Below, piece after piece: positions 39,004 to 52,428 of a DNA stretch of 64,000 nucleotides. The stretch comes from Glossina fuscipes. Taxonomy: Eukaryota; Arthropoda; Insecta; Diptera; Glossinidae. The first letter of the stretch is position 1, and each line of letters begins with the position of its first letter. Both the position numbers and the translations under genes were made by a program. Location: contig NW_023998414.1 in the NCBI RefSeq assembly GCF_014805625.2, forward strand, positions 42,616,908 through 42,680,907. Reading direction: 5' to 3'. The notes beneath the pieces were generated by a model that saw only the letters and a list, made by a program, of their open reading frames with translations, made no database searches and had not been told where the DNA came from.

Positions 39004-40240
39004 GGATACAGCTTGTATGAGCACTCGTACCAAGCGCTTTCGTTTCTTATTTTTCACCTGCCCAATATAAAAATGACTTAAATTTGAATATTTATTATCA
39101 AATTACGTTAACGGAATTTTATTTTACTCATTTTCATTTTCACATGTTCATATATCGTGTGTGTGACCAATGCCAAGTTTCTATTCCTCTAGATATAAAG
39201 TAAAATAAATGTACATTTATGTAATGTGGTATTCTCTCTAGGTATGTATGTGTGCGCTTTAAGGAAATTAAATTTATAGCTTTGTATTAATACCAATGAA
39301 ATGTAATTAAGGAATATATGTATGTATATGTACATATTTCGGTGAATAAGCGAGTGTATCCATGAACACATATATATGTATATATATATATATATATATT
39401 AGGGAATTACTTAATGAACGTTTTTTGTTAAATTTCGTTTTGAATGCATACACATATAAACACACATATATACATACATATATATTATATCATACATTCC
39501 AGTGAGGGTTTACTTTTAGATCTAAAGTATAGATACGTTTAATGTATATAAAATTAATACCAAGCAAGTCAGAAAACTATATGCGTCTGGGGCGAATCCT
39601 GAATACCCAACAATTGCAACTAATGGGAATCGAATTTAAATGAAAAAACAAGAAAAGCCCAAATCAATATTTATAATGAGAAAAAAAAAAAAAAACCACA
39701 TTGGTGTGTATAAATATATAAATCACTTATATTACTCTGTTTTTATTTCGAAGTCTTTCTCTGATAACTGTGTATATATACATATATATATATATAGGAA
39801 AATCTATCGACTTGCCGATAACATGATTCCCTTGCATGAATCACTTCGCCCTCTTTTTGAATTCTCGACATCGTGGGGCGTCCGATATTTACGTTTCGTT
39901 GTCACAACTGAATTGATCAACATTGATGTAAGGCCGTCTTCCGGTGGAGAATCCAAGAATTACAAACTTATTTACTTCATTGTTATCGATTAAATAAGTT
40001 CGAGAGTAGATTATTTAAAAGAAAAAAATTTGGGCTTAAGTTCTTCTTCTTTATTATTATTATATATATATATATTTTTTTTTTTTTTTATATATGCTCT
40101 TTCCTTTCGTTCTTTCGTTGGCGCAAAGTCATTGAAGGATAAATTAATTTAATATGCCCTTATATGTAATGTTTGTTACACTATTATATTAATTCGTTAA
40201 CTACACGCGATTCTCGATTATTTACATATGTGCCTAAATG

Positions 40241-40294
40241 ACTAACTAACTAACTAACTAACTAACTGACTGACTGACTGACTGACTGACTGAC
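40241..40294. repeat. (ACTA)6(ACTG)7 compound tetranucleotide repeat
   Basis: Six perfect ACTA units switch cleanly to seven perfect ACTG units. The sharp boundary implies one A-to-G substitution in a unit that then expanded by slippage. Confidence 0.97.
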
Positions 40295-40654
40295 ATGCAT
40301 TATTGTGAAAAGCAACTTTCCCTCTAGATGTCAAATGTCAAAAAATCGAAAAATTAACATTCTTCAACTACATAGAAATATCATTGGAAAACATCGTTCC
40401 ATTATACTCCCACCATTCCTGCCACCACTACATCGCACCCTACCCTTACATATTTGTCGTCATTGTTTATTACAATTTAAATAAAAAATTTATGACAATA
40501 CGACATTATCGAAAGTTGATGAACTATCTACGTTTGTGCAAGTGTTCTTTGAAAATATTAAAAAAAAAAAAAAAAAAAAAAAAATTAATGTATAATGCAA
40601 GAATGAAAAATGAGCAAAAAAAAAAATTTTTTATAAAAAAATGAATTGCATGCT

Positions 40655-40693
<39 letters not shown>

Positions 40694-41159
40694 TTATGCA
40701 TACATGTAGAATAAAAAGGCAGCTGATATATTTCATTAACTGCAGCAGGGAAGATAATATAAGGGGGGAATTGATATTTAAAATACAAATTAAGTTATTT
40801 ATTTATTTAAGAAGAAGAACTGACTTTTATAACAACGAAAAATGAAATTATTCGGACTCGAATCTTTTACACTCAATCAGCAATTGTTGCTCGTCTTGTT
40901 ATCGTCATACACATACGATATACACGGTATATATCTTTGCATTTTTTTGCTTTCCCATTTAAAATGTAGCCGCATATGACAGTATTGTTAGCTTTTACAG
41001 CTGCTAGCTAATATCAATGTAATCATTCTATTACTTAACGGTAACATTGCACACATGTTGACATTTCTTGCACAGATTCATTGCATAACAGGTCAATTAA
41101 GCACCTAAACGCATGGCAATAGATGAACGGGAAAGTTCGTTGCGTTCAAAATGCATTTT

Positions 41160-41475
41160 GCTTTCAATCTAAATGAATCTTGATGCAAACACAGTTGACG
41201 CCATCATGACGTAATACTTCCGTGACATTTGGAAAGAAAAATGAATAATTGAATCGAGTGATTTTCCCAGATATCGTTTGAAGTTGGCTTTTCTCCTCCT
41301 CGAAAGGAACGAAACAAATTATACTCGGACGGATTAAGATCCGGCCTATACAGTGTATTAGCGAGTCATTAAAGAAAGACGCGCACAACTTCCAATTTAT
41401 ATGATCTTGCTTTCTAGGCCTTACAAGCAGATATTCGAGAGTTTGATTTTGCTACGTAATCGTGCTGTAATGATC
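41160..41475 (-). pseudogene. Mariner-family transposase C-terminal relic
   Basis: On the minus strand one frame reads LYRPDLNPSEYNLFRSF (about 41293-41349), matching the mariner signature YSPDLAPSDYHLFRSL, whose Asp is the third catalytic residue of the DDE/D triad. The same frame continues through KPTSNDIWEN and, after one in-frame stop, WRQLCLHQDSF (41173-41208), resembling the C-terminal RWxxC...DGxYF block. Upstream in other frames, INWKL (about 41393-41409) and QNQTLEYLL (about 41424-41453) resemble the LxWEVL block and the segment after HDNARPH. The stop, frameshifts and loss of clear HDNARPH show an inactive copy. The N-terminal helix-turn-helix region and the inverted repeats could not be found. 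Confidence 0.6.
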
Positions 41476-42750
41476 GTATAAAAAAACGTAGTTTTTAGTA
41501 CAAATGTTTCTTTTTTACCTGCCAGGGGAAGAGAGATGAAATTTATGCTTTCCATGAGAGTCGGTATTTACTTTCTTTTTGCCTGTTATTTGATTTGATG
41601 AGCAAACCCGGAAGTTAAGAAAACTTAATTATATACATTCTGCAGATCTTCGCTTAATTTGTTTCAATGTTTTTAACCGTTCAACGTTTTACTCGCTTTT
41701 TTTCGTTTTTTTTTTTTGTGTGAATATTAGTTTATTGTGCTATAAATGTTCAGAAAACAAAAAGTAAAAAAAAAGGTATATATAAATAAGTAAAATAAAT
41801 AAGTTAAATAAATTAAACTCGGTGGTAGTGAAGTTTATTTATTTTTTGATTTAAATTTTGTTCAGGCTGGAATATGTTGACGATGAGATGTCCGCTTATC
41901 TCGAAATATATCTTTAACAATCCGGCTTATAATCGATTCATCTGTTTGTATATATATATCTGTGTATTCAATTGTTAAAAAGTTTTTTTTTTCGTTACTC
42001 TACTTGCCAACTAAGAAAAATACATATAAACTTTATCATTACGTTAGTAACACTCAGAAATAATTTCTTATCGGTTCTCGAAGAGTTATCTTGTGCATGT
42101 ATTCGATTCAATGTCGGAATTGCATAAACTCTTAGTGCAGGAAGGGGGAAAAATTAGCGTAGACGGCAACATTGAATATACCTGGCTGTTCGTCAGTAGC
42201 AACTGTTATCAGCGACGCGAAGTAACTCAAAATTTCATCGCAACATTGGCTTTCATATGCAAAAATGCGGCGGAAAAAGGTTAGCAGCACTGGACAAAAA
42301 TACACTGTTGTGCTCGCTGTGGATAACGATAACGTATTCTCTGCTTAAGCAGGAATCCAATTCTTATGATGCTTCTTCTTGGGTAGACTCAAGAGATCAG
42401 ATATATTTTCACAACTATACTTATATTTTGTAAGAAAAGTGGTACAATTATGTAGAGATAACAACGAAGAACGCTTTGAATGAAATTTTTTTTTTTTTTT
42501 TTCAATTCGTTTGAGATTTTCTAAGATTCACGTCCCCGGCATCCCGGCTTTCTTGTTTAAACTGTCGAATTGCTAAAATTGAGACAAAGATATGAAGTTT
42601 CTTATACTCTTAGGGTAAACATCCGTCAACATCTTGCAAATAGCTAAGAAGATGAAATCTAAGCAAACTAGTCCCGCAATTCCTGTAATGTCCTTCTTGA
42701 CAATAAATTTGAAATCTTCGCAAAGACCTTACCTAGGACCAGATAAAAGC

Positions 42751-42777
42751 AAAAAAAAAAAAAAAAAAAAAAAAAAA
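42751..42777. repeat. Poly(A) run of 27
   Basis: Twenty-seven consecutive A residues, followed by CAAACAG. Confidence 0.95.
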
Positions 42778-43306
42778 CAAACAGAAAAAAGAAACGTCTA
42801 GAAGTGTGACAATGATTTGCTTATTTTGTTTAGTAGTTCCACCACGGCTTGAAAAGCTTGTAGATATTTAAAATTCTTAAGGCGAGTACGGTTCTTGCGC
42901 TGCGTTTATTTCCGCCTATCATTTGTTGCTCATGCTATTTTATATGCGAATGTTAGCTTTAAATTTGAATTTTTTGGTTTTGCATCGCATACGATCTTAA
43001 TTTCTTGGTACTAGACCTGAGAATCGTTGCTGATCTAGCTATCGTTTATTGTTGTTGTTGTTGTTTTTCTTGTTGTGCAATTTTTAATCATACTTTTATA
43101 AATATTGTACAAGCAACCATTTTCGTCGCAATTAACAAAGTGTTTTGCAGTCATTGAGGTGAGGTGGTGGATGTATCCAAGACTTGCCCTAAAGCGAATG
43201 TAATTTTCTTATTATTATTATTGTAATTTTTTTTTTTTTTTTCTTTTTTCTATACTGTTATCGAACATATAATAGTACTTAATTTATTTTTCGCTCATTC
43301 TTTATA

Positions 43307-43311
43307 GATAT

Positions 43312-43347
<36 letters not shown>
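43307..43347. repeat. (TA)n repeat with one AAT interruption
   Basis: About 41 bases of alternating TA broken once near 43325, immediately followed by a T run. Confidence 0.93.
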
Positions 43348-43348
<1 letters not shown>

Positions 43349-46300
43349 TTTTTTTCTTTTTGTTAACAGAGAGTGCTTGTTATGTTCAAACCCTTGTGAC
43401 TCTTAATCATAATTTTTCATTGTTATAAAGCATATTGATGACGACGTTGTTATTTTTTCATTATTAAAAATGTAAACAGAATTCTATTTCATTTTCCAAC
43501 ATTAAATGAAAAAATAGCTAAAGGAGGGATTGTCAGTAATCGATTTATTATTTCAATTCCTTGTGTCGTTGTTTAAAAAAAAAAAAAAAACTAAGCGACT
43601 AAAACCTTTCACTCTTTCGTATTTAATTCCTGTCGAAAGACTTCGATAATCTTTCTAATTTCTTCTTCAGTGGCTTAACTCTCTTTTTTACTATTTTGTG
43701 ATGAGTCCTAAGATTCATTGACTTTGAAAAGATAAGTGCAAAATGATTCCTTTCGGTAGATTGCTAAATAATACCAATAATAATAATGATAGCTGCGTTA
43801 GGGAAGAACGCTTTGATCTTGGGCTTGGTGTTCGATTTTTTACAAAGTGTGTTTTTAATGTATTTTCAGATCAAGGATACGTTATATGAATGTTTCCGTT
43901 CGTTCGGGTTAGAGCAAGGCCTATTTAACGCATTGGCTTGTCTAGCCTCTAAGCACCCAAATGCAGTGCGACTCCGCAACCGAGCACTTAAGTACTTTCA
44001 CGCGATTCGATACACACATCTACTACGAAACACCTCTTTGGGCATATTTCCATCTTCTCTAACGAATACGTCGCGCAAAAACCGCTTGCTTAGGGTAGCT
44101 TATGGTTGATTTGTTCCATGAAATGTCGCCATATATAAGCAACCAATATGTGATTCGAATTAAATCACAAGCCAATCAATAATCTCGTTTGTTCTACACA
44201 GGCGTCGCTTGTTTAATTCAAATGCTTACAAATACATAAAATAATTTTATAACTTTCAAGACAAATCTCGAGGGAACAACATTTGGAATAAATTTTCAAA
44301 ATTGACCAAGTTGGTAGGTCTTAGAAAAAATGATTCTACGACAGCCACATGATTAACAAAATTCCTTTGCCCTATGCCACATGTTGTGGTTCTCTCTTTA
44401 TTCTTCGCTTTTCGGGTAACACTCTATTCCCATTTTATACTACCATCCGTAGACAGAATTTACAGAAGGTATTGCGATTTATCTGTCTTCGCTAAAGTGA
44501 ATACGTATTCGCGATTGTCGCCGAAGTCCAGGCATTGGATGATTGCTAAATTCCGTGCTCCAAGTGCGGCACGTTTTCATGACAAAGATCATTTAATTAA
44601 TGATTTAATCTTTTATCATCTTCTAACGTTTAATTCTGTTCTCGTCGAGACTGTATGGTCTCGCTACCGAAATAAAGTCATCGCCAATTATTTTTTGACT
44701 TCTTTCAGAGAATCGAAATCTTTATCATTTAAATTGAGTTTACACATAAAAAAACCGATGAAAATCTGAAAAGTAAAGTTCAGAGGAATGCGACCGATGC
44801 CGAAGGACCCATATTTTAATTGCCTTTAACTTTGGCAACATCATGTAAAGTTTAGCATTGCGCTACTTTATTGTAAAATATAATGCACTTTCAGTCGAGG
44901 TTACACATCAAGTTACAATCCCGATTTCAGTTGCAGTCGAAATATTTTTTATCGTCAACAGTCTCTTCAATAGAAAAGCGTAAATTTTTATTCACTAAAA
45001 CATGCATAGAATCATTATATAGCCAGAAGAATGGAAGCACTCTTCGAGTCCACATAACATAGCATGAGCTGTCAGTTTTCTCATTTCTCGTAGATTTTTT
45101 TCTTGTTTTTGGTTTTTATTACGTCTTCTCTACAGCGGTCGCACCAACAAAAGCTCCTTCGTCATCAAACTATCTTGTCCTACTGTTCGGGTCCTTCTCA
45201 CAGCTTGTCGTTGAGGTCGACCTTCGAAAGCAGGTCTTTTTGTGAGTTCAGACACCTCGCACGCGGACGTCACGTGGGGCCGTGTCGGGGCTCTTGGATA
45301 AAGAAGATGAAATTGAAGCCAAGTTAAGCTAAGTGAAGGTTTTTTTGAAGATTATGTAGTCAACTACAGACGTGTCTGGATATCCGTCACCTTGACACAA
45401 CCTATAAACATTGGACGCTTGCTTATGCAACTCTCGCATGCAGCTATAAAAGACTTTTCACCGTCTTTAAATTGTAGAAGGATAGAAAGAGAGGGAGGAA
45501 AACTAATTCTAGTTACTTCTACACGGAAGTGATGCTTAGGGCTTGAAAATAATTGTGTTGACTATCGAACCAAACCTTCTTTATGCAATAGATTAGTAAC
45601 AACGATGTTGAGTAGTTCAAGATTTAATATACTTTTGCTCAACTTTTAAAATTATTAAATTTCTTAACTGCTGTGAATTACACTTGCGACCGCATTATTT
45701 TCATTATCATTTTTGATCTGCGCAAGAGAAAAAATTTTAATTTTTTAAATTTTCGTCATTTTTTTTTTTTTTTTGTTTTTTGTTAAATTCATAGACTCAT
45801 CCATATAATATTAGATAAATGTGTATATTGGTGATTGTAATGGATGGTTAATCTATTGTAGGTTGTCGGGAGTTTGTTGCATTTGTTTTACATGTACTTG
45901 TACCTATCCTTGAAGGGGAGTCCGAAGGCAAGCGTCTTGTAGAGGAATGTTTATACGATATGAAAACTATATTTTTGATTGCTCTGAAGGAAGTGCAAAA
46001 AATTCGTGTAATATCTTCTCACTAGTTAATGAGTTAAGTGAGGGCAAGTGTCACAGCTTGAAGTGAGCTTGAAGCAATAAAATTTTCTTTATTTATTCAA
46101 ATCAAACTGTGTTCTATATTATATCAGCCCTGCTGCAGGCCGATCTAATTGAGATATAATTATTGAAATTTCAAAAAAGTTCAAGAGTATTCTTTTTAAT
46201 CTCTTTTTCTTCTTCTTATTCTTCATTTTGCCTTGGTTGGCAGTTGGTGTTGTTATTGTAAATTGAACGAACGAACTAACATTCGAATTTATTATTGGAT

Positions 46301-48439
46301 AATGTACTGAATTAAATGGCAAAGACGGCGCGAGAAAACCGCGAAACTCCCCATTAACCACTGGCATGTCACATATATAGGAACTTGTATAAGCATTTAA
46401 TTGCGGCAGGTGAGTTGGGTGAACTCATTCGTGACAGATTATAAGTAGTAGCAAGCAAGTCATTCAGTCAGCCAACGTTAATAGCTTCACATACGAACAT
46501 GTATATATATATATATATTTTACAATCTTCGCGCATTTACTTTTCACACATACATACATACTTAAATATAAATACATGCATATATATTTCGTACTTAGAT
46601 GAATTTATTTTAAAAGAATTCTTCCGCTTATTTTTTGCTCGATTTTCTTCTTTTTTTTTTTTTCTTTTTACATAACCACTAGTGAAGAATGAGGATATGC
46701 AAGTTTTGTTATTTTGTTTGTAACGTTCGTAGACACGTATCACAAATTTTACAAGCAATGTAAGAATGTCAACGTTTTTGCGAAAAGCGGAAGATTCTTC
46801 GAGTGCTGAGAGCTCTAATCATTTTTCTTTTGCATATTTTTTATTTTTCCTCTTGTTTTTTTTTTTTTTTTTTTTTTTGGGAAAATTTTAAAAGAAAAAC
46901 ATAAATATATTTCGCTTATAAATGAGCGGCGATACTTAATACTTTGTTTAAGAGGGGGAAGGGGGAGAGAGTGTAGACACTGTGATGAATAATTTAGAAT
47001 CGTTAGTTAGGATGTCAATGTAAAATGAAGTTTTTTCATATTCGTTGATGGAATCGGTGGATTAGCGGATATGTAAGATTCGTTCCTCGAGGCGCAATTA
47101 ATTTCTATTTATTGTTGTTTTCTTAATTTCTTTTTGCTTACAATCATCATTGTCAGTCGATCGCATGTTATGCGTAAACAAAATAACTGACAAGCAAGTG
47201 AAATTGTAATTGAAGTCTTTTTAATAACGCTTCCAAATTAAGTTTAACTACACGTTACGTTACATTTGTTCATGTTTGCCTTTTTGTTGTTTTATTTTGA
47301 TTAATTTTTCGTTTTTATATATTTTTTTTTTTTTATTTTCATTTTTTTTTTTTAATTTAATATAGTTGAGCGAATATATTGTTCCTTGACTTTAAGCCGA
47401 AACTGATTTGTCAGAAATATATATACATATATATCTGTATATATAGATATGTATATAAACTTATATATATATATAACTAAGATTTGAGGGTTTAATGACT
47501 TTCGATGACAATTTAAATTCCAAGCTAATTGACAAACGTCATCTTTTATTAGTAAATATGTATAATAAATAAATTTCGTTTTCTTCTTTTTCTTCTTCTA
47601 TCTCACTTTTGCTTTAGTTTATGTAATTTTTTTGTGTTTTTAGAAATTTGTGGCAAATTATTCGGAATTTACTTTAAATGTAATTTTGTTTATTTCCTTT
47701 TTAAAGGTTTCTTTTCATTTATTTTAACTTAGTTTACGATAAGCTGGTTACCGCTGTTAGGATTTCCATGAAAAATACATATAACGAATGAATGTCGTTG
47801 CTCTAAAAATCGTTAAAAGCCCATCATCATCAATGCGTTATTTCTCGATTTGCTGTTGTTATTATTATTATTGTTGTTGTTGTTGTTATTATTGCTGCAA
47901 TTCATTTACAATACGATGTGTTGTTGTATTTGCTTGACGCAAAGGTGGTCATAAAAATTGATTTAATACACTTGCGGAGATAAAATTGTCTCACACCCGA
48001 AGGCCAGCAGTTCGGTCATTTCGAAAGTTAGTCATTTGTGATTAATACGTACATATATATATATATGTATATGCGAATGCCTGTGAGTACAAGCGGTAGA
48101 TAGGTACGCGTCCGCACTTAAATCGAACCGCATGGAATGGAATGAAACGGTCAAAGCATAAAATATTGAGAAGACAAACAAACTCTCTATCGCCGTCATC
48201 AATCGAATAATAATGACAGAGAGAACTTAATGGTTGAAATTATTCATTCATTTGTACGTAAGATCTCGCTGACACGAATGCATGCATATACATATATGTT
48301 ATGTATTCCTTCGGCATTTCATTGATTTTTTTAAACCGATGATGAACAAAAGATTTCCCAAATTTTTGCAAGAAATTGTTTTGCGAAACGCAACGACAGC
48401 AGGCTATCATCTATGACGTTATATTCTTGTTACTTATAT

Positions 48440-48468
48440 CATACATACATACATACATACATACATAC
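48440..48468. repeat. (CATA)7 tetranucleotide repeat
   Basis: Seven perfect CATA copies. Confidence 0.96.
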
Positions 48469-48681
48469 TTGTAACTTCTTGTAACTGATTTCATTCTAAA
48501 ATGGGTAAAAAAAAAAAAAAATGGGAATTTACTAAAGGTCTAATGAATACATTATCGAAACAAATATTACTTATACGTACCCCTATGTGTATATAGGTCT
48601 CTGAGTATGCATGTATTATTTTTAATATTTTCTTGCTGAGTTCGAAAATTAATAACAGTAAGAAGTTCATGTTAAGCGAAG

Positions 48682-48703
48682 CCCCCCCGCCCCCCCCGGC
48701 CCC
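48682..48703 (-). repeat. C-tract C7-G-C8-GG-C4 (G-quadruplex candidate on minus strand)
   Basis: A 22-base block of C runs separated by G or GG, isolated in AT-rich DNA. The minus strand has G4, G8 and G7 runs with 1-2 base loops, enough guanines for a G-quadruplex; the plus strand could form an i-motif. Confidence 0.9.
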
Positions 48704-50345
48704 ACATTTGTATGTTTATCTCTTTTTTAAGCACACCATGATCGTAAATGCATGCATACATACACATAAATAATTTCATTTATAAATTGAACGCAACGCG
48801 ACGAGACTTTATGCTTCGTTGCACGAATGCATGCATTTCATTGAAGTTATGTATGATAGGTTCGTATGTGTGCGTTGCTTTCATTAACATTATTTAAAAT
48901 TTAAAAAAATGTATTGAATAAATATTAAAAAAAAAAGAAAAGAGAAACAAACAAACAAAAATTTAGATTATTTTTCACTGATATCGTTGAAAAATTATAT
49001 GTACAAAGACCCTAACTAACATCTGATCATCGTCATCATCGAAATTGCCAATAACAACAGTAGTGTCATTACGGTATATGAGTAAATGCTTTTGTATTAC
49101 AATTCCCCTTCAATTCTATATGCAACGGTTTCTTGTTCTGATGGTCAAATGGTGGTTAAATAACTAAATTCCATTTTCATGTTAAGTTGCGGTCGATTTA
49201 CGCAAAACGCTAAACAGCACAATTCACATTCAACAGCATTTTTTCAATAGCGATCATTAGTTATTATATTAAAAGAGAAAAAGCGAACAAGCAAAGGGAA
49301 AGGGAAAGGAAAGGGAAAAGGGACACGATACTAATTCGAAATAAGAAAAATACAAATAATTAAATTTACACCGTCGTCGTAGTGAAATTGGTTAAGGAGA
49401 AAAAAAATGTTATATACATACATATATATATATAATTTATATAAGAAAAGTTTATTCATCAGCAGGCAGTTTGAAGATCAACTGAAGATAGATTGTCAGG
49501 TGCTAATGCGTAGTTTATGCGCGCTTACGAATAAATCAACAAAATGTCATTCGCGGTTAAACTTAAAAATATAAGTAGTTTTTGTTCTCTTTTTTTTTTT
49601 TTAAATTAATATTTAAGAAAGAAATTTTTTTTTTTTGGTTTTTTACAATTTTCATTCTCGTTTAAAATGTCAAGTTCGTTAAAGTTTTCAATTAAAGTTT
49701 CTCGGAAAAACTCTGAAATATGAACGGCGTAGAGTCGCTTGTTTACATTTCTATACCTAGTCGGGTACGGTACGTGTATAAAACACGTTCAAACGCACAT
49801 ACACGGGCATATGTATATATATATGTATGCATACAAGCAAACATAGCCATGAATATAGCATATTTGTTTGTATATATGCATATATGTATATATATATATA
49901 TATATATATGTATGCATGCATATATACACATGCATAATGATCATATTTTCTTTAAAAATTAATCCAAAAGTATGTGCTCTCTTCTTATTATTACTTTACT
50001 GTTTTTTTTTTTCATGATTTTTGCGAGATTTTTATTGGCCTACGATGCTTTACGTTGCTAATCTAATTCTAAACATCAAAGTCACGTTGTGATTTTGCTC
50101 AGTCAGCCAAGAAGGCAGTCAACAAAGTATATGTAAGTGTGGTTAGTTAGTAAAGCCTTTTGCATTCGTCTCGTCAAAGTTGAAGTCGTGTTAGACGTAT
50201 TGTGAATATATATTGAGAGCCGCCTTAAAGTCATCATGTGTTAATCATTCATCTATCCATTAGCTCCAATTTTAGTAAAACTTTTCGTTTATTTTTCTTA
50301 TTCTTAATATGATTATAACATTACCGTTATTATTAATATTATTAC

Positions 50346-50388
<43 letters not shown>
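50346..50388. repeat. (ATT)14 trinucleotide repeat
   Basis: About fourteen perfect ATT units after a short imperfect lead-in. Confidence 0.96.
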
Positions 50389-50389
<1 letters not shown>

Positions 50390-51846
50390 GTTAGTGTTAT
50401 CTCTTGCGTTTTCGTACAGTAGATGCAACTTTATATTTAGTCGATCTTAAGGTAGTTCATTAAAATGTTGTGTTACTATGCATTCTACCTGTATACGTCG
50501 CTTTATATTTATTTCATACTCAATGCCTTTTTTCGTTCGTTATTATTTATTTAAGTTTTTGTAACACGACTTAACTACAACAAAACAACACAACGATAAC
50601 CAATGTTAAAATTTTCCTTTCCTTGTGTGCATACACATGTATGTGACAGACTGGCTTCATACCTCTGTATGCATATGCTTGTTAATAATATTAATTGTCA
50701 CTTTGAATTCGTGTATGATATGTGAGCATTTGTTGATGTCTTAAGTTTATTTATTTATTTATTTATTTATTTTTTATGTTCTTTTTTTTCCCTTTTAAAT
50801 TTTGAATAATAAATATTTAAAAAATGAGCAAAGCAGTCGTAAGTTGCTTTCAAGTAAATAATGCCCACACAATCACACTTACGTTTAATATGCACGTATT
50901 ATCTCTACTTGTTTTAATAATAAATACAGTAGGATCTGGTTTCATGCGCCCAATGTGTGCCTCGAAAGGTTACCATCATAGAGTTTCCACAGCGGTGATT
51001 AGGTAATTTAATGTTTAGTGAATTCTTGGCGAAAGGGAAAGAAATTCATAGTAAAATGTATTTATTTTTTTTTTATATGATATCCTTACAAGACCTGATG
51101 TCTAGAGGCGAGGAGAGTAATACGTTTTGAATACATTAAATGAGATTGATCGAGTGTTGTTCTGATATCCTTGCCTGTTACAAAACGTTTTCCGCAGGAG
51201 CGGTAAAGATTATATCAAGATTCGCTTTTTTTTCATGCTTTCGAATAAAGGCGATCATCTTTTCTCGATTATTATTATAAATTTCTTGATGCCATTTTTC
51301 ACCTGGGAACATTTACATAACGTCGGGAATATTCACTTAAAATTTTTTTTTTTTTTTTTTTTTTTTGACAACACATGCAAGCAAACCGAACCAATTAAAT
51401 ATGTGTTGCATATAAACGCAGACTCGACTGTATGTAGTTGTAAAGGAAATCAGAGTTCATCTCTTTAAGTTAGTAAAAGCGAAAGCAACAACAACGTAAC
51501 GCGTAGGCAACAATATGCCTAGATTAACCGGCCAATCAAAATTTTGAAAGCCAGAGAATAACAGAGACGACAATAGCGATGACTTTTTTCGTTGTTTATT
51601 TATTTATTTATTTATTTTTGTTTTTTTTTGCTTAAATATATATTAAATAAATCGCAGATGATCTCAGTTGCTTTGAGATCAATGATTAAAACAAATATGA
51701 ATAATTTAGCATTTGACGCAGGAGAGCACGCGGAAAGAAGCGAAAAAAATTAAAAAAATAACTTTTTAAAAATGAGGCATCGAAAAATATCTGTCGCTTT
51801 ACTTAATTTAAACTTTGAATAAATAATAGTGCAATTAGTTTGGTTT

Positions 51847-51852
51847 TCTCTC

Positions 51853-51885
<33 letters not shown>

Positions 51886-51912
51886 ATTTATCTATCTATC
51901 TATCTATCTATA
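51847..51912. repeat. (CT)n-(CTAT)n compound microsatellite
   Basis: CT and TTTCTC units pass into about five CTAT units ending in TATATA. Confidence 0.95.
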
Positions 51913-52260
51913 TATACATCTGTCTCTTTCTTTCGCCTTTTCTTGCTGACAAATAACATCAACTCGTTTGAGCACATTTTTCCAAACATATTTGCGTGAC
52001 TTTTGAACGGATTGATTGTTCGGTCAAGATACCTAAGAACGGAAACGATTTTCTAATAGATGTATTTATCCCATAACGTATATTTGGCAAAGGGATTCTA
52101 CGCAAAATGCAAAATGCTGGGTGGTATCAAAATATTATGTTACTAACTAAACTAATTTGATATTGAACTGAATATTGTCACGTGGGGCATGTTGCATTCA
52201 AGCAATTCAGATTAATATTGGCCCAAAACTGATCAGTTGAGAGCTTTCTCGCGTATTTAT

Positions 52261-52270
52261 GTAATATATG
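52261..52270. repeat. Target-site duplication, left copy
   Basis: GTAATATATG next to the poly(T) end of the insertion; identical to the copy at 52982-52991. The bases just outside differ (T here, C on the inner edge of the other copy), which limits the duplication to ten bases. Confidence 0.85.
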
Positions 52271-52428
52271 TTTTTTTTTTTTTTTTTTTTTTTTGTTTTG
52301 TCTGTGAGCTGGAGGTAGAAAATCTTAGAAAGATAGTGCTGGGTCTTGGTAGCAGCATGCACGATTCGCCATCCCTGGCGCATACGTACTAAAAACTAGC
52401 CCCCCACACACACTTCGTCTACCACTCT

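Larger units (their letters stand above)
35062..41159. other. Noncoding AT-rich stretch
   Basis: No gene recognised. Holds (TGTC)8 at 35341-35372, TTAT units at 35455-35535, (TA)n at 35798-35827, poly(T) at 36259-36280, (CT)n at 36752-36789 and 38772-38818, TATG units at 38160-38220, poly(T) at 38978-39003, the ACTA/ACTG tract at 40241-40294, poly(A) at 40560-40584 and (TA)n at 40663-40689. Frames at 36196-36448, 37090-37347 and 39640-39993 have no motif. Confidence 0.62.
41476..52260. other. Noncoding AT-rich stretch
   Basis: No gene, RNA gene or transposon protein recognised. Frames at 42093-42284, 43786-44109 (107 codons), 44374-44769 (131 codons) and 45103-45327 are less repeat-driven than most but contain no motif I know, and no conserved start, splice or poly(A) context was seen. 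Repeats include poly(A) at 42751-42777, TA at 43307-43347, poly(T) at 46856-46878, CATA units at 48440-48468, a C-rich box at 48682-48703, (ATT)n at 50346-50388, poly(T) at 51343-51366 and CT/CTAT at 51847-51912. Confidence 0.58.
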
